Shown: positions 37,109 through 48,150, counted from the first letter of the stretch. The stretch is 64,000 nucleotides of DNA from Phaeobacter sp. 22II1-1F12B (GCF_002210165.1 NZ_AQQP01000012.1:62001-126000), one strand, 5' to 3'. Made by a program: numbers and translations. The notes: generated by a model from the letters alone, not told the origin.

Positions 37109-37297
37109 ACCGAATTGTTTCCGAACCGCCGCCAATGCCCCTGTAAAACAGCAGAAATCCATTGTCGGTTTGACGATCACGCACGATTTTGTTAAGGGCA
37201 GCGGCAAGAGCCATCGTGTGCACTAGCACAGGACCGTACGGGTCCGGCTCCGACCATAGGTGCGGGCCAAGAAAGTGTCCGCAAACAGCGGATACAA

Positions 37298-38716
37298 ATG
37301 ACAAAATTTTCTGACCTTAAACTGAATCCCAAGGTGCTCAAGGCAATCGAAGAAGCCGGGTACGAAAACCCGACTCCGATCCAGGCTGGCGCCATCCCCC
37401 CCGCTCTCGAAGGGCAGGATGTGCTTGGGATCGCCCAGACCGGCACCGGCAAGACCGCGAGTTTCACCCTGCCGCTTATCACCCTGCTGGCCCGTGGGCG
37501 CGCGCGCGCGCGGATGCCCCGCAGCCTCGTGCTCTGCCCGACCCGTGAACTCGCCGCGCAGGTGGCCGAGAACTTCGATGTCTATGCCAAGCACGTCAAG
37601 CTGACCAAGGCGCTGCTGATCGGCGGTGTGTCCTTCAACGAACAGGACAAGCTGATCGACAAGGGCGTGGACGTGCTGATCGCCACGCCGGGCCGTCTGC
37701 TTGACCATTTCGAACGCGGCAAGCTGATCCTGTCCGACGTCAAGATCATGGTGGTGGACGAAGCCGACCGGATGCTCGACATGGGCTTTATCCCTGATAT
37801 CGAACGCATTTTCGGGCTGACTCCCTTTACCCGCCAGACCCTGTTCTTCTCGGCTACGATGGCCTCCGAGATCGAACGGATCACCAACACCTTCCTCTCT
37901 GCCCCGGCCCGTGTCGAAGTCGCCCGACAGGCCACCACCGGTGAAAACATCACCCAGGGCGTGGTCATGTTCAAAGGCTCGCGCAAAGACCGTGAAGCCA
38001 GCGAAAAACGCCGCGTGCTGCGCGCGCTGATCGATGCCGAGGGTGAGAAACTGACGAACGCGATTATCTTCTGCAACCGTAAGATGGATGTGGATATCGT
38101 CGCGAAATCGCTCAAGAAATACGGCTATGACGCCGCCCCGATCCACGGCGATCTGGACCAATCGCAACGGACCCGGACTCTCGAAGGGTTCCGCAACGGC
38201 GATCTCAAGATCCTCGTCGCCTCGGATGTCGCGGCCCGTGGCCTCGATGTGCCCAGCGTCAGCCATGTCTTCAACTTCGACGTTCCTTCGCATGCCGAGG
38301 ATTACGTGCACCGCATTGGCCGCACCGGACGCGCCGGGCGCGACGGTGCCGCGATGATGATCTGCGTGCCGCGCGATGAAAAGAACCTGGCCGATATCGA
38401 AGCGCTGGTGCAAAAGCAGATCCCGCGCATCGACAACCCGGTCGCGACCACGAATACCGAGGCCGAAACCGACAAAGCGGAAGATACCGCACCGAAAAAG
38501 CGCAGCCGCTCCTCCTCCCGCCGCTCCGCCAAAAACGACGCGCCGCAGGAACCGGCCGAGACAGCAGCGGCAGAGCCTGCGGAGCCCCCGCGCAAATCCT
38601 CGCGCGGCAAGAGTGGCAAATCCGACAGTGAACGCGGCTCGGGCAAGGTTGTCGGCATGGGCGATCACATGCCCAGCTTCATCGCCCTCAGCTTCGAAGA
38701 ACGTCGCGCAGGCTGA
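37298..38716 (+). CDS. DEAD-box ATP-dependent RNA helicase (RhlE-like)
   Basis: RNA helicase for ribosome assembly or RNA turnover. 472 residues. Motifs in order: Q motif (PTPIQ), AQTGTGKT at 46-53, PTREL, DEADRMLDMGF, SAT, then ARGLDVP and HRIGRTGRAG. The C-terminal ~90 residues are low-complexity and basic (KKRSRSSSRRSAK...), as in RhlE. The upstream 189-base gap holds TTGACG at 37170 and a weak TTAAGG -10. The terminator at 38726 appears to serve the opposing gene. Confidence 0.95.
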   Translation: MTKFSDLKLNPKVLKAIEEAGYENPTPIQAGAIPPALEGQDVLGIAQTGTGKTASFTLPLITLLARGRARARMPRSLVLCPTRELAAQVAENFDVYAKHVKLTKALLIGGVSFNEQDKLIDKGVDVLIATPGRLLDHFERGKLILSDVKIMVVDEADRMLDMGFIPDIERIFGLTPFTRQTLFFSATMASEIERITNTFLSAPARVEVARQATTGENITQGVVMFKGSRKDREASEKRRVLRALIDAEGEKLTNAIIFCNRKMDVDIVAKSLKKYGYDAAPIHGDLDQSQRTRTLEGFRNGDLKILVASDVAARGLDVPSVSHVFNFDVPSHAEDYVHRIGRTGRAGRDGAAMMICVPRDEKNLADIEALVQKQIPRIDNPVATTNTEAETDKAEDTAPKKRSRSSSRRSAKNDAPQEPAETAAAEPAEPPRKSSRGKSGKSDSERGSGKVVGMGDHMPSFIALSFEERRAG

Positions 38717-38718
38717 TA

Positions 38719-38754
38719 CAAAAAAACCGCAAGGGCGGCTAACGCCCCTGCGGT
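38719..38754 (-). terminator. Rho-independent terminator of the OsmC gene
   Basis: Stem ACCGCA-A-GGGCG / CGCCC-C-TGCGGT (38726-38754) with one mismatch and loop GCTAA. On the minus strand it is followed by a T-tract (complement of the A-run at 38719-38726). It sits between the convergent helicase and OsmC genes. Confidence 0.75.
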
Positions 38755-38782
38755 ACGCATCAAACCAAACAACTCACTTGGC

Positions 38783-39208
38783 TCAGCCCAGCTTGGCTTC
38801 CATCGTGATATCGGCGTTCAGCACTTTCGACAGCGGACAGTTCTCCTTGGCGGTTTCGGCCGCCTTCTGGAAATCCTCGCCTGACGCGCCAGGCACACTG
38901 GCGGTCACATCCAGATGCACCGCCGTAATCGCGAACCCGCCGTCCTTCTCTTCAAGCGACACCGTCGCGCGGGTCTCGATGCTATCGGCGACAAGATCGC
39001 TCTGCCCGAGGATCATGCTCAGGGCCATCGAGAAACAGCTCGCATGCGCCGCGCCAAGAAGCTCTTCGGGGTTGGTCCCCTTCCCTCCTTCAAAACGCGT
39101 ATTGAACCCATAGGGCTGGTCGCTAACCACGCCTGTCTCGGTCGAGACATGGCCCTTGCCGTCCTTAAGTCCACCCGACCATTTTGCCGATCCGTGTTTC
39201 TTGATCAT
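38783..39208 (-). CDS. OsmC family peroxidase-like protein
   Basis: A 141-residue protein. Thiol-peroxidase cysteines occur in HASCFSMAL and ENCPLSKVL, as in OsmC/Ohr, which detoxify organic hydroperoxides. ATG 39208 follows GGAGG. Its overall length and the NPEELLGAAHASC motif favour OsmC over Ohr. Convergent with the helicase gene. Confidence 0.93.
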   Translation of the reverse strand: MIKKHGSAKWSGGLKDGKGHVSTETGVVSDQPYGFNTRFEGGKGTNPEELLGAAHASCFSMALSMILGQSDLVADSIETRATVSLEEKDGGFAITAVHLDVTASVPGASGEDFQKAAETAKENCPLSKVLNADITMEAKLG

Positions 39209-39297
39209 GGCTACCTCCAATTCTGCCGGACGTCATCGTCCAGCTTCTTCCCCCAACGCCTCCCGTCGGGAAAGGTTGCAGGCAGCCGCAAATCCTA

Positions 39298-39358
39298 TTC
39301 TTTGGGTCAGAAATAATCCCGGGGGAGTCGCCCAAAGGGCGGCGGGGGCAGAGCCCCC
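39298..39358 (+). repeat. Dispersed intergenic hairpin sequence, copy C
   Basis: TTCTTTGGGTCAGAAATAATCCC, then hairpins CGCCC-AAA-GGGCG (39329-39341) and GGGGGC-AGA-GCCCCC (39344-39358). It matches copies A and B in layout and lies in the 242-base gap between osmC and rnj. Nothing else was seen in this gap. Confidence 0.6.
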
Positions 39359-39450
39359 TCTTCCGGCCAAAAGCGAGCATCTCGCCCAAGGCGCAGATCG
39401 CAGCAGGGAACATGCCCGCCCAATCCCTCGGGCGGACAACTTACAGGTTT

Positions 39451-41118
39451 TTACGCCAACCGGCTGATGACGATCGTCACTTCCGGCTTCTTGCCGATCT
39501 CGCTCTGTGCTGTCTGGCGGACCGAGCGACGCAGCGCTTCCTCCAGCGCGTCATCGTCGCGCAGGGTCTTTGGCTTGGCACGGCCCAGCAACTGGCTGAG
39601 GTCTTCTTCCATCACCTCGACCAGTGCCGCGCGCGAGGATCCGGTTTCCGGCAGGCCCCTGATCTCGCACCACGGGTCGCCCAAAAGCTCGTCTTCCTCG
39701 TCAAGGATCAGCGTCACGGTCACATGACCGTTCAGCGCCATGCGGATTCTGTCGCGCACTACGCCGTCCATTGCGCCGATCTGGACCGATCCATCCAGAT
39801 AAGTGCGCCCGGTCTCGATGAATTCGGCAACGCGCAGCTCGTTACCCGAAAGGTCCATCATCATGCCATTGACGACAACCATGGACTGCATGCCCGATTC
39901 CGAGGCGATGCGCGCGTGTTCGCGCAGGTGGCGGTGTTCGCCATGCATGGGGATCAGAATCTGAGGCTTGACCAGCGCGTGCAACCGCTCGAGGTCGGGC
40001 CGGTTGGCGTGGCCCGATACATGGTAAAGACCAGACGACTCATCGACGACGTCCACGCCTTTTTCAGAGAAAGCGTTGATGATGCGGATCACGCCGCGCT
40101 CATTGCCCGGGATCGTCTTGGAAGAAAACAGAAAGAGATCGCCCTCTTTCATCTCGAGCCCCAGATACTTGCCGCGGGCCAGTTGCGCACTGGCGGCGCG
40201 GCGTTCGCCCTGGCTGCCTGTCACAAGCAGCATCAGGTTCTCGCGTGGGATATCCTGCGCGGCGTCGGGCGAGACGACACTCGGGAAATCCTGCAGCACG
40301 CCCGTTTCGACGGCGGCTTCGACCATCCGGCGCATGGCGCGGCCCAGCAGAACAATGGATCGTCCGGTGCGCGCACCGGCCTCGGCCAGCGTTTTGACGC
40401 GGGCGACGTTGCTGGCAAAGGTCGTGGCCACGACCATGCCTTCCGCCTGGCTGACAAGGTTCTCGATCTCGGGGCCGACTGTGATTTCCGAGCGCCCGGC
40501 AAGCGGCGAGAAGACGTTCGTGCTGTCGCAGATCAGCGCCCGTACCCCGTCCTTGCAGACCTTGGCCCACAACTCGGGGTCGAATGCCTCGCCCACGACC
40601 GGCGTGGCGTCCAGTTTGAAATCGCCTGAATGGATCACCCGACCTTCCGGCGTGTCGATCACCAGCGACGCGGATTCCGGGATCGAATGCGATATTGGCA
40701 GGAAGCTGACGGCAAAGGGCCCGAGCTTGATCTGTTCGGGCCATGCGGAAACCGTGCGCACCGCGTCTTCGGGGTGGCCGAATTCATCCATCTTGCGCCG
40801 CGCGATATTGGCGGTAAAGGGGCGCGCATAGACCGGTGCACCAAGCGCCTGGTAGAAATGGGCCACCGCGCCGATATGGTCTTCATGCGCGTGGGTGATG
40901 AATATCCCGTCGAGCCGGTCGGCACGTTCCTTGAGCCAGGTCATGTCGGGCATGATCAGGTCGACACCCGGTGTGCCGTCCATGTCGGGGAAGGTCACGC
41001 CGAGATCGACAAGGATCAGGCGTTCCTTGTCCGGTGCGCCATAGCCGTAGACATAGGCGTTCATACCAATTTCGCCCGCCCCACCGAGAGGCAGGTAGAT
41101 CAGTCTTTCACTGCTCAT
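39451..41118 (-). CDS. rnj: Ribonuclease J
   Basis: Metallo-beta-lactamase/beta-CASP ribonuclease with endo- and 5' exonuclease activity, central to RNA maturation in alphaproteobacteria. 555 residues. The metal site is His76-x-His78-x-Asp80-His81 (THAHEDHIG). Further motifs: SHSIPES, HSGDFKLD, and GSQGERRAA of the beta-CASP part. It ends a run birA-coaX-rnj that follows nuoN. Confidence 0.95.
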   Translation of the reverse strand: MSSERLIYLPLGGAGEIGMNAYVYGYGAPDKERLILVDLGVTFPDMDGTPGVDLIMPDMTWLKERADRLDGIFITHAHEDHIGAVAHFYQALGAPVYARPFTANIARRKMDEFGHPEDAVRTVSAWPEQIKLGPFAVSFLPISHSIPESASLVIDTPEGRVIHSGDFKLDATPVVGEAFDPELWAKVCKDGVRALICDSTNVFSPLAGRSEITVGPEIENLVSQAEGMVVATTFASNVARVKTLAEAGARTGRSIVLLGRAMRRMVEAAVETGVLQDFPSVVSPDAAQDIPRENLMLLVTGSQGERRAASAQLARGKYLGLEMKEGDLFLFSSKTIPGNERGVIRIINAFSEKGVDVVDESSGLYHVSGHANRPDLERLHALVKPQILIPMHGEHRHLREHARIASESGMQSMVVVNGMMMDLSGNELRVAEFIETGRTYLDGSVQIGAMDGVVRDRIRMALNGHVTVTLILDEEDELLGDPWCEIRGLPETGSSRAALVEVMEEDLSQLLGRAKPKTLRDDDALEEALRRSVRQTAQSEIGKKPEVTIVISRLA

Positions 41119-41122
41119 CGTT

Positions 41123-41896
41123 TCAGGTTTTATCCTTGTTATAGGCGTGGATCACGGTCAGGCCGTGCATTGTCAGGTCTTCTTCGAAGAAATCGAACAG
41201 CACTTCGCTTTGCTGGAACAGGGGCGCAAGACCACCTGTCGCGATAATTTTCATGTCCGTGTCCCGTTCGGCGCGGATTCTGCTGCAAATCTCACGGACG
41301 AGACCGACATACCCCCAAAACACGCCCGACTGCATACATGCAACCGTATTCGTACCGACCACGGCCTGTGGCTTGGCGATATCGACATGCGGCAGGGCGG
41401 CGGCGGCCATGTGGAGCGCTTCGAGGCTGAGATTGACGCCCGGGGCAATGACGCCGCCGACATAGGCACCGTCGCTCGCGACCACGTCAAAGGTGGTGGC
41501 GGTGCCGAAATCGACAACGACCAAATCGCCCCCGTGCCGGTCGAACGCGCCGGCGGTGTTCACAAGCCGGTCGGGCCCGACCTGGGTGCCTTCATCGACA
41601 CGGGGCGCATGGGGCAGCATGCATTCCGGCTTGCCAACGACCAGCGGGCGACAGTTGAAGAAACGGTCGGCAAAGACTCGCAGGTTGAACACGACGCGCG
41701 GCACGGTCGACGAGATGATCACGTCGGTAATGTCCGGATCGATTCCGTAGTGTTTGATCAGCGTCGAAAACCACGTGAAATAGGCATCCGCCGTACGCGC
41801 ATGGTGCGTCGAGGTCCGCAGGGTGCAGAGAAATTTCTCGCCGTCCCAGATGGAAAAAACGGTATTCGTGTTGCCACAGTCAATCGCCAACAACAT
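41123..41896 (-). CDS. coaX: Type III pantothenate kinase
   Basis: First step of coenzyme A synthesis. 257 residues. ASKHA-type motifs: LLAIDCGNTNT at the N-terminus, GPDRLVNTAGA, VVDFGTATTFDVV and the GGVIAPG loop. It starts 17 bases after birA and rnj follows 4 bases after its stop. Confidence 0.96.
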   Translation of the reverse strand: MLLAIDCGNTNTVFSIWDGEKFLCTLRTSTHHARTADAYFTWFSTLIKHYGIDPDITDVIISSTVPRVVFNLRVFADRFFNCRPLVVGKPECMLPHAPRVDEGTQVGPDRLVNTAGAFDRHGGDLVVVDFGTATTFDVVASDGAYVGGVIAPGVNLSLEALHMAAAALPHVDIAKPQAVVGTNTVACMQSGVFWGYVGLVREICSRIRAERDTDMKIIATGGLAPLFQQSEVLFDFFEEDLTMHGLTVIHAYNKDKT

Positions 41897-41913
41897 GGGC
41901 CAGAGGCTCCTGT

Positions 41914-42663
41914 TCAGAAAAAGATCTCGGCCGCAGGCAGGCTGACGCGGCCATTGTCCGTCTGTAAGACAAGATTGCCCCGCCCGTCCACCGTTTCAAA
42001 GATGCCGGCGGTTTCCGAATTGCTCAGCCGTGCCGTGATCCGCTCACCGATGCGGGCCGCGCGGGCAAGCCACGCCTGCCGGATCGGTTCGAACCCGTAG
42101 GTGGTGAACTGGGTTTCATAGCGGGCATAGGCGGCGGCCAGATAGGTAAGGAAGTCTTCGGGTGAGACCGCCGTCCCGGTTTCCGAGAGCAGCGACACGG
42201 GCCGCACGGCGCCGGGTTCCACGTCATCCGGTGAGGGGGCCTGCGCAAGGTTCACGCCGATCCCGATGGCCAGATAGCTGCCCTGCCCCGGCGTGCCGGT
42301 GCTTTCCAGCAGGATACCGGCGAGTTTGCCACCGTTCAGCAGAACGTCATTGGGCCATTTGAGGGCAAAGCCCTCGGCGCGTCCGGTGACGGTGACGCAG
42401 GCATCGAAAAGCGCGAGAGAGGTCACGAAACTGCGCAGGGCGGCCTGTTCCGGCCCACCGGGAGGGCGGATGACCAGCGTCGCGGCAAAGTTGCCTTTGG
42501 GATGGGTCCAGGGCCGTCCTCGCCGCCCTCGGGCGGCGGTCTGGTGCAACCCGAGGATCCACTCCGGCCCGGTCAGGTCCGGTGCGATCCGGGCTGCTTC
42601 GCTAAGCGTGGAGTCGACGGTTTCAAGGATTCGACGGCCATAGCCGTCCGGCCAGTCGGTCAT
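41914..42663 (-). CDS. birA: Biotin--[acetyl-CoA-carboxylase] ligase
   Basis: Attaches biotin to carboxyl-carrier proteins; one likely substrate, methylcrotonyl-CoA carboxylase, is encoded at the window's right end. 249 residues. ETVDSTLSEA, AARGRRGRPW (biotinyl-AMP loop), LKWPNDVLL and GIGVNL are present. The N-terminal repressor DNA-binding domain of E. coli BirA is absent, so it is a monofunctional ligase. Its ribosome site lies in a hairpin. Confidence 0.95.
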   Translation of the reverse strand: MTDWPDGYGRRILETVDSTLSEAARIAPDLTGPEWILGLHQTAARGRRGRPWTHPKGNFAATLVIRPPGGPEQAALRSFVTSLALFDACVTVTGRAEGFALKWPNDVLLNGGKLAGILLESTGTPGQGSYLAIGIGVNLAQAPSPDDVEPGAVRPVSLLSETGTAVSPEDFLTYLAAAYARYETQFTTYGFEPIRQAWLARAARIGERITARLSNSETAGIFETVDGRGNLVLQTDNGRVSLPAAEIFF

Positions 42664-42692
42664 CGGGGGCCTCCTTTACAGACAGGCCCCCG
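42664..42692 (-). promoter_or_regulatory. Hairpin overlapping the birA ribosome site
   Basis: Perfect 8-bp stem CGGGGGCC / GGCCCCCG with a 13-base loop directly abutting the birA ATG. On the minus strand the Shine-Dalgarno AAAGGAGG spans the loop and right arm. It lies just past the nuoN stop and could damp birA translation or mark the nuo transcript end. No T-tract. Confidence 0.45.
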
Positions 42693-42699
42693 CTGTGGA

Positions 42700-44139
42700 T
42701 CAGTTGACAAGCGTTGCGGCCGCTGCGGCGGCTGCGCCTTCGACGCCGAACATGTTGATCACGCCCAGCAGCATGACGACTGCGGAAGCCATCAGGAATA
42801 CCCAGAGAACGGGCGAGCGGTTGGTTTCCAGCTCGGCCCCTTCTTCGCCGAAGTACATGTAGTAGACGATACGCAGGTAGTAGAAGGCACCGATCACCGA
42901 GGCGATCACACCGGCAACGGCCAGCCATGCCAGGCCGCCTTCGTAGGCGGCGCGCAGCACGTAGAACTTGCCGAAGAAGCCGAGCATCGGCGGCACACCG
43001 GCCAGCGAGAACAGCAGCACCAGCATCGCCAGCGCCCGGCCCGGTTCACGCTTGGAATAGAGGTTCAGCGCGTTGATATCCGTGACCGGCTGCCCGTCGC
43101 GTTCCATCGAGAGGATGAAGGCAAAGGTGCCGACGTTCATGGTGATGTAGATCGCCACGTAAATCAGCATCGCCTGCACACCAAAGACCGTGCCTGCGGC
43201 AAGGCCCATCAGGGCAAACCCCATGTGGGTGATCGAGGAATAGGCCATCAGGCGCTTGATGTCGCGCTGTCCGATGGCGGCAACGCTACCAAGGAACATC
43301 GAGGCAACGGAGAGCAGCGCAATAACCTGCTGCCAGTCGCTGACGGCGGCACCGAAAGCGTCATGCAGAAGCCGGGCGAAAAGTCCCAGCGCCGCCACTT
43401 TGGGCGCGGTCGCAAAGAAAGCGGTGACCGGGGTCGGCGCACCTTCGTAAACGTCGGGCGTCCACATGTGGAAGGGCACGGCCGATACTTTGAAGGCCAG
43501 ACCGGAGATCAGGAAGATCAGGCCAAAGAGCAGACCAACCGAAACCTCGCCATGGATCGCCGTCTGGATGATGCCCGAGAACAGCGTGGTACCTGCGTAG
43601 CCATAGGTCAGCGACGCACCGTAGAGCAGCAGACCGGACGACAGGGCACCCAGCACGAAATACTTGAGGCCCGCCTCGGTCGACTTGGCGCTGTCGCGGC
43701 GCAGCGAGGCGACCACGTAGAGCGCGAGCGATTGCAACTCGAGGCCCATGTAGAGCGACATCAGGTCTCCGGCGGACACCATTACCATCATGCCCACGAC
43801 CGAAAGCGCGACGAGAAGCGGATATTCGAAACGCAGCAGGCCACGACGCTTCATGTATTCCTGGCTCATCACCAGAACGCAGGCGGCGGACAGCAGGATT
43901 GCGATCTTAGCGAACCGCGAAAACCCATCATCGATGAACATGCCGTTGAAGGCGACCTTGTCGACGCCGCCGGCAGCACCGATCCAGATCGCCAGCAGGA
44001 CCATGAGGATGCCGGTCACCCAGACAAGCACTGGGGCGAGCTTGTCCTTGGAGGTATAGACAGCGGCAACCAGCCCGAGCATGGCAAAGACAGCCAGAAT
44101 GATTTCCGGCAGGATGGTGTTCAGATCAGCCTGGATCAT
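42700..44139 (-). CDS. nuoN: NADH-quinone oxidoreductase subunit N
   Basis: Antiporter-like membrane subunit of complex I, proton pumping. 479 residues with about 14 helices. The conserved [37 protein letters not shown] and [16 protein letters not shown] segments include the charged residues of the proton channel. Last gene of the nuo run; nuoM ends 14 bases before its start. Confidence 0.96.
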   Translation of the reverse strand: MIQADLNTILPEIILAVFAMLGLVAAVYTSKDKLAPVLVWVTGILMVLLAIWIGAAGGVDKVAFNGMFIDDGFSRFAKIAILLSAACVLVMSQEYMKRRGLLRFEYPLLVALSVVGMMVMVSAGDLMSLYMGLELQSLALYVVASLRRDSAKSTEAGLKYFVLGALSSGLLLYGASLTYGYAGTTLFSGIIQTAIHGEVSVGLLFGLIFLISGLAFKVSAVPFHMWTPDVYEGAPTPVTAFFATAPKVAALGLFARLLHDAFGAAVSDWQQVIALLSVASMFLGSVAAIGQRDIKRLMAYSSITHMGFALMGLAAGTVFGVQAMLIYVAIYITMNVGTFAFILSMERDGQPVTDINALNLYSKREPGRALAMLVLLFSLAGVPPMLGFFGKFYVLRAAYEGGLAWLAVAGVIASVIGAFYYLRIVYYMYFGEEGAELETNRSPVLWVFLMASAVVMLLGVINMFGVEGAAAAAAATLVN

Positions 44140-44152
44140 CTACCCGGCCCCC

Positions 44153-45694
44153 TCAGTTCGATGCGGTCTGCGTCGCGGCCTGAGCCGCGGCAACCGCGTT
44201 GTCATAGCTATCGACCAGCGCCGCTGTAGTCGGGCTGATGATATCGGTGATAAGCGACGGGTAGACGCCCAGAAGCAGCGTCATCACGATCAGCGGCGCA
44301 AAGATGAACCGTTCGCGCGTGTTCATGTCCGAGATCGTCTTGAGGCTTTCCTTGATGAGATCGCCAAAGACCACCCGGCGATAGAGCCACAGCGCATAGG
44401 CCGCCGAGAAGATCACGCCGGTCGTTGCCACGGCCGCCACCCAGGTGTTGACCTGGAACGTGCCCATCAGCGTCAGGAATTCACCGATGAAGCCCGAGGT
44501 GCCCGGAAGGCCGACGTTCGCCATGGTGAACAGCATGAAGACCAGCGCGTAGGCAGGCATCCGGTTCACCAGACCGCCATAGGCCTCGATGTCGCGGGTG
44601 TGCATCCGGTCATAGATCACGCCGACGCAGAGGAAGAGCGCGGCCGAGATGAACCCGTGCGAGAGCATCTGGAAAATCGCGCCGTCAACGCCCTGCTGGT
44701 TGGCTGCAAAGATGCCCATGGTCACGAAACCCATGTGCGCGACCGAGGAATAGGCGATCAGCTTTTTCATATCCTCCTGCACCAGCGCGACAAGCGAGGT
44801 GTAGACAATCGCGATGGCCGACATCCAGAGCACCAGCGGTGACAGGATTTCCGACCCGACCGGGAACATGGGAAGCGAGAAGCGCAGGAAACCATAACCA
44901 CCCATCTTGAGCAGGATCGCCGCCAGAACCACAGAACCTGCAGTCGGCGCCTGAACGTGCGCATCCGGCAGCCATGTGTGGACGGGCCACATCGGCATCT
45001 TCACCGCGAAAGAGGCGAAGAAAGCGAGGAACAGAAGCGTCTGCAGACCGCCGACGATCTGGAAGCCCATCAGGTTGAGGGTTTCGCTGGCAAATTCATG
45101 GGTCAGCAGAACTTCGATATCCGTGGTACCCTTATCGGCGAACATCGCCACCATCGCCACCAGCATCAGCACCGAGCCGAGGAAGGTGTAGAGGAAGAAC
45201 TTGAAGCTTGCGTAGATGCGGTTCGCCCCGCCCCAGATGCCGATGATCAGGAACATCGGGATCAGACCTGCTTCGAAGAACAGGTAGAACAGCACGAGGT
45301 CGAGCGCCATAAACACGCCGAGCATCAGCGTTTCCAGTAGCAGGAAGGCGATCATGTATTCCTTGACGCGGGTCTTAACATCCCAGCTCGCCAGAATGGT
45401 GAGCGGCATGACAAAGGTGGTCAGCATCACAAAGAGGACCGAGATCCCGTCGACGCCCATCTTGTATTGCAGGCCGAGCAGCCAGTCGCTTTGCTCGACG
45501 AACTGGAAGCCGGGATCGGCGGGGTCGAACTCGAAATAAATGCCGAGCGAGATCAGGAAGGTGATCGTGGTTGCAAACAGCGCCACCCACTTGGCATTGC
45601 GCTGCGCCGCGTCGTCTTCTCCGCGCAGGAAGATCGCAAGGATCAGGGCCGCGAGCGCAGGAATGAAGGTGACAATGGAAAGAAGGTTGTCCAT
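44153..45694 (-). CDS. nuoM: NADH-quinone oxidoreductase subunit M
   Basis: Antiporter-like membrane subunit of complex I. 513 residues, about 14 helices. [41 protein letters not shown] and [12 protein letters not shown] are hallmarks, with the essential Glu and Lys residues inside. Its start overlaps the nuoL stop by one base. Confidence 0.97.
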   Translation of the reverse strand: MDNLLSIVTFIPALAALILAIFLRGEDDAAQRNAKWVALFATTITFLISLGIYFEFDPADPGFQFVEQSDWLLGLQYKMGVDGISVLFVMLTTFVMPLTILASWDVKTRVKEYMIAFLLLETLMLGVFMALDLVLFYLFFEAGLIPMFLIIGIWGGANRIYASFKFFLYTFLGSVLMLVAMVAMFADKGTTDIEVLLTHEFASETLNLMGFQIVGGLQTLLFLAFFASFAVKMPMWPVHTWLPDAHVQAPTAGSVVLAAILLKMGGYGFLRFSLPMFPVGSEILSPLVLWMSAIAIVYTSLVALVQEDMKKLIAYSSVAHMGFVTMGIFAANQQGVDGAIFQMLSHGFISAALFLCVGVIYDRMHTRDIEAYGGLVNRMPAYALVFMLFTMANVGLPGTSGFIGEFLTLMGTFQVNTWVAAVATTGVIFSAAYALWLYRRVVFGDLIKESLKTISDMNTRERFIFAPLIVMTLLLGVYPSLITDIISPTTAALVDSYDNAVAAAQAATQTASN

Positions 45695-47838
45695 CAGTTG
45701 CCTCCTCCGATCGACATCCAGGTGACAAGCGCGGCTATGCCGAGCACCATCCAGAAGGCATAAGTAAAGATATAGCCGGTCTGTGCGCGGCCAGCGAGCC
45801 GGGTGAAGAACGGTACGATATTGAGCGCGACGCCGTTCAGGAAGCCGTCGATGATGCTGCCATCACCGCGTTTCCAGAACACTTTTCCGAGCCCCATGAC
45901 AGGGCGCACGAAAACCGCGTTGTAGATTTCGTCGAAGTACCACTTGTTCTTGAGGAAGAGGTACAGCGGACGCTGGTTTTCGGCCAGACGGCGGGGCAGT
46001 TCCGGGTTCACGATGTAGAACAGGTAGGCAACCGCAAGACCAAGCAGCATCGCGATAAAGGGCGAAACCTTCACCCAGACCGGCGCGGCATGTGCGTTGT
46101 CCAGCACATGGTTGTCCGGGCCGAAGTACAGCGCACCGTCACCCGGTTCGCCGCCAAGCTGGGCGTGATGTTCGCCCGCCTCGCCATGATCCTCGGTCGC
46201 GGCATCCGCGTGGGCGGCTTCTTCGCCCTGGGCCTCTTCGGTCGCTTCTTCGCCATGACCCGCTTCGTTATTCGCGGCATGGTCATCACCATGGGCCGCG
46301 GCCTCGGCGGCCATCGGAATGCCGTAAAACTTACCGATCTGGTCGGCATGGCCGAAGAAGTTGGAATACCAAAGCATCCCCGAGAAGATCGCACCAAGCG
46401 ACAGGACACCGAGCGGTATCAGCATGACCATCGGGCTTTCATGCGCATGATCATGCGTGTGCTTGTCGCCGCGCGGGGTGCCGTAGAAGGTCAAGAAGAT
46501 GAGACGCCACGAATAGAAGGACGTGAAGCAGGCAGCAACGACCAGCAGCCAGAAGCCATAGGACGACCCGCCGCCCCAGGCGCTTTCGATGATCGCGTCC
46601 TTGGAAAGGAAACCGGCAAAGCCGATATGGGTCAGCGGGATCCCGACACCGGTGATGGCCAGCGTGCCGATCATCATCGCCCAGAAGGTATAGGGGATCT
46701 TTTTGCGCAGACCGCCATAGTTGGTCATGTCCTGCTCGTGGTGCATCGCGTGGATGACCGAGCCTGCCCCGAGGAACAGGAGCGCCTTGAAGAAGGCGTG
46801 GGTCAGCAGGTGGAACATGGCCGCCGAATACATGCCGACACCGGCGGCAACGAACATGTAGCCAAGCTGCGAACAGGTCGAATAGGCGATGACGCGCTTG
46901 ATGTCGGTCTGCACGAGGCCGACCGTTGCGGCAAAGAATGCCGTGGTCGCGCCAAGCACGGTGATAAAGGCGGTCGCTTCGGCTGCGAATTCCATGATCG
47001 GCGACATGCGGCAGACGAGGAAGACACCTGCGGTCACCATCGTTGCGGCGTGGATCAGGGCCGACACCGGGGTCGGGCCTTCCATCGCGTCGGGGAGCCA
47101 CGTGTGCAGCAGGAGCTGCGCGGATTTACCCATCGCGCCGATGAACAGCAGGAAGGCCACGAGGTTCGCCGCGTTCCATTCGGTCCAGAGGAAGGAAACC
47201 TGCGTTTCCGCGAGCGTCGAAGCTTCGCCAAAGATCACGTCGAAATCTATGCTGTCGGTCAGGAAGAACAGCGCGAAGATACCCAGCGAAAAGCCAAAGT
47301 CACCGACACGGTTGACCACGAAAGCCTTGATCGCGGCCGCGTTGGCCGAGGGCTTGCGATAGTAGAAACCGATCAGCAGGTACGAGGCCACGCCCACGCC
47401 TTCCCAGCCAAAAAACATCTGGACAAGGTTGTCAGAGGTGACCAGCGCCAACATCGCGAAGGTGAAAAACGACAGGTAGGCAAAGAAGCGCGGCTTGTAG
47501 ACCTCGCCCTCTTTCCACTGGGGGTCGTGATCCATGTAGCCAAAGCTGTAGAGGTGCACGAGGCTGGAAACCGTGGTGATCACGATCAGCATGATGGCGG
47601 TCAGACGGTCAAGCCGGATGGCCCATTCGGTCGCCAGCGTGCCGGATTCGATGAAACGCAGCACGGTGATGTGCTCGGTCACGCCGTCAAAGGTGATGAA
47701 CACGATCCAGGACAGCAGCGCCGCCAGGAAGAGCAGCCCCGTGGCAACCCATTGCGCGGCGGTTTCGCCGATGAACTTCCAGCCAAAGCCGCAGATCAGC
47801 GCGCCAACAAGCGGGGCGAAGAGGATGATGGTTTCCAT
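45694..47838 (-). CDS. nuoL: NADH-quinone oxidoreductase subunit L
   Basis: Largest antiporter-like subunit of complex I, with the long lateral helix. 714 residues, longer than the E. coli protein. [20 protein letters not shown] and [26 protein letters not shown] are diagnostic. A His/Glu/Ala-rich hydrophilic insert (about residues 505-570, plus-strand positions 46120-46330) precedes the last helices; such inserts occur in related alphaproteobacteria and could bind metal. Confidence 0.97.
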   Translation of the reverse strand: METIILFAPLVGALICGFGWKFIGETAAQWVATGLLFLAALLSWIVFITFDGVTEHITVLRFIESGTLATEWAIRLDRLTAIMLIVITTVSSLVHLYSFGYMDHDPQWKEGEVYKPRFFAYLSFFTFAMLALVTSDNLVQMFFGWEGVGVASYLLIGFYYRKPSANAAAIKAFVVNRVGDFGFSLGIFALFFLTDSIDFDVIFGEASTLAETQVSFLWTEWNAANLVAFLLFIGAMGKSAQLLLHTWLPDAMEGPTPVSALIHAATMVTAGVFLVCRMSPIMEFAAEATAFITVLGATTAFFAATVGLVQTDIKRVIAYSTCSQLGYMFVAAGVGMYSAAMFHLLTHAFFKALLFLGAGSVIHAMHHEQDMTNYGGLRKKIPYTFWAMMIGTLAITGVGIPLTHIGFAGFLSKDAIIESAWGGGSSYGFWLLVVAACFTSFYSWRLIFLTFYGTPRGDKHTHDHAHESPMVMLIPLGVLSLGAIFSGMLWYSNFFGHADQIGKFYGIPMAAEAAAHGDDHAANNEAGHGEEATEEAQGEEAAHADAATEDHGEAGEHHAQLGGEPGDGALYFGPDNHVLDNAHAAPVWVKVSPFIAMLLGLAVAYLFYIVNPELPRRLAENQRPLYLFLKNKWYFDEIYNAVFVRPVMGLGKVFWKRGDGSIIDGFLNGVALNIVPFFTRLAGRAQTGYIFTYAFWMVLGIAALVTWMSIGGGN

Positions 47839-47844
47839 GTGACG

Positions 47845-48150
47845 TTAGCCCTTCATCACGTTGACGTCTTCGACGGCGATGGTGCCGCGGTTTCTGAAGA
47901 AACAGACGAGGATGGCAAGGCCGATCGCGGCCTCGGCGGCGGCGACGGTCAGCACGAAGAGTGTGAACACCTGCCCGACCAGATCCCCGAGGAAGGAGGA
48001 GAACGCGACAAAGTTGATGTTCACCGAAAGCAGGATCAGTTCGATGCTCATCAAAAGGATGATGACGTTCTTGCGGTTCAGGAACAGCCCGAAGATGCCG
48101 ATGACGAACAGCGTCGCCGCGACGGTGAGATAATGTTCAAGTCCGATCAT
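47845..48150 (-). CDS. nuoK: NADH-quinone oxidoreductase subunit K
   Basis: Small three-helix membrane subunit of complex I. 101 residues. Conserved [26 protein letters not shown] and [14 protein letters not shown] carry the two essential glutamates. Six bases separate its stop from nuoL. Confidence 0.96.
   Translation of the reverse strand: MIGLEHYLTVAATLFVIGIFGLFLNRKNVIILLMSIELILLSVNINFVAFSSFLGDLVGQVFTLFVLTVAAAEAAIGLAILVCFFRNRGTIAVEDVNVMKG

Noticed and set aside
39412-40629. 405-codon plus-strand frame opposite rnj
   Set aside because: Antisense to the clear RNase J gene; no domain or ribosome site.
42502-44229. 575-codon plus-strand frame opposite nuoN
   Set aside because: Antisense shadow of nuoN with Arg/His/Asp-rich composition typical of such frames.
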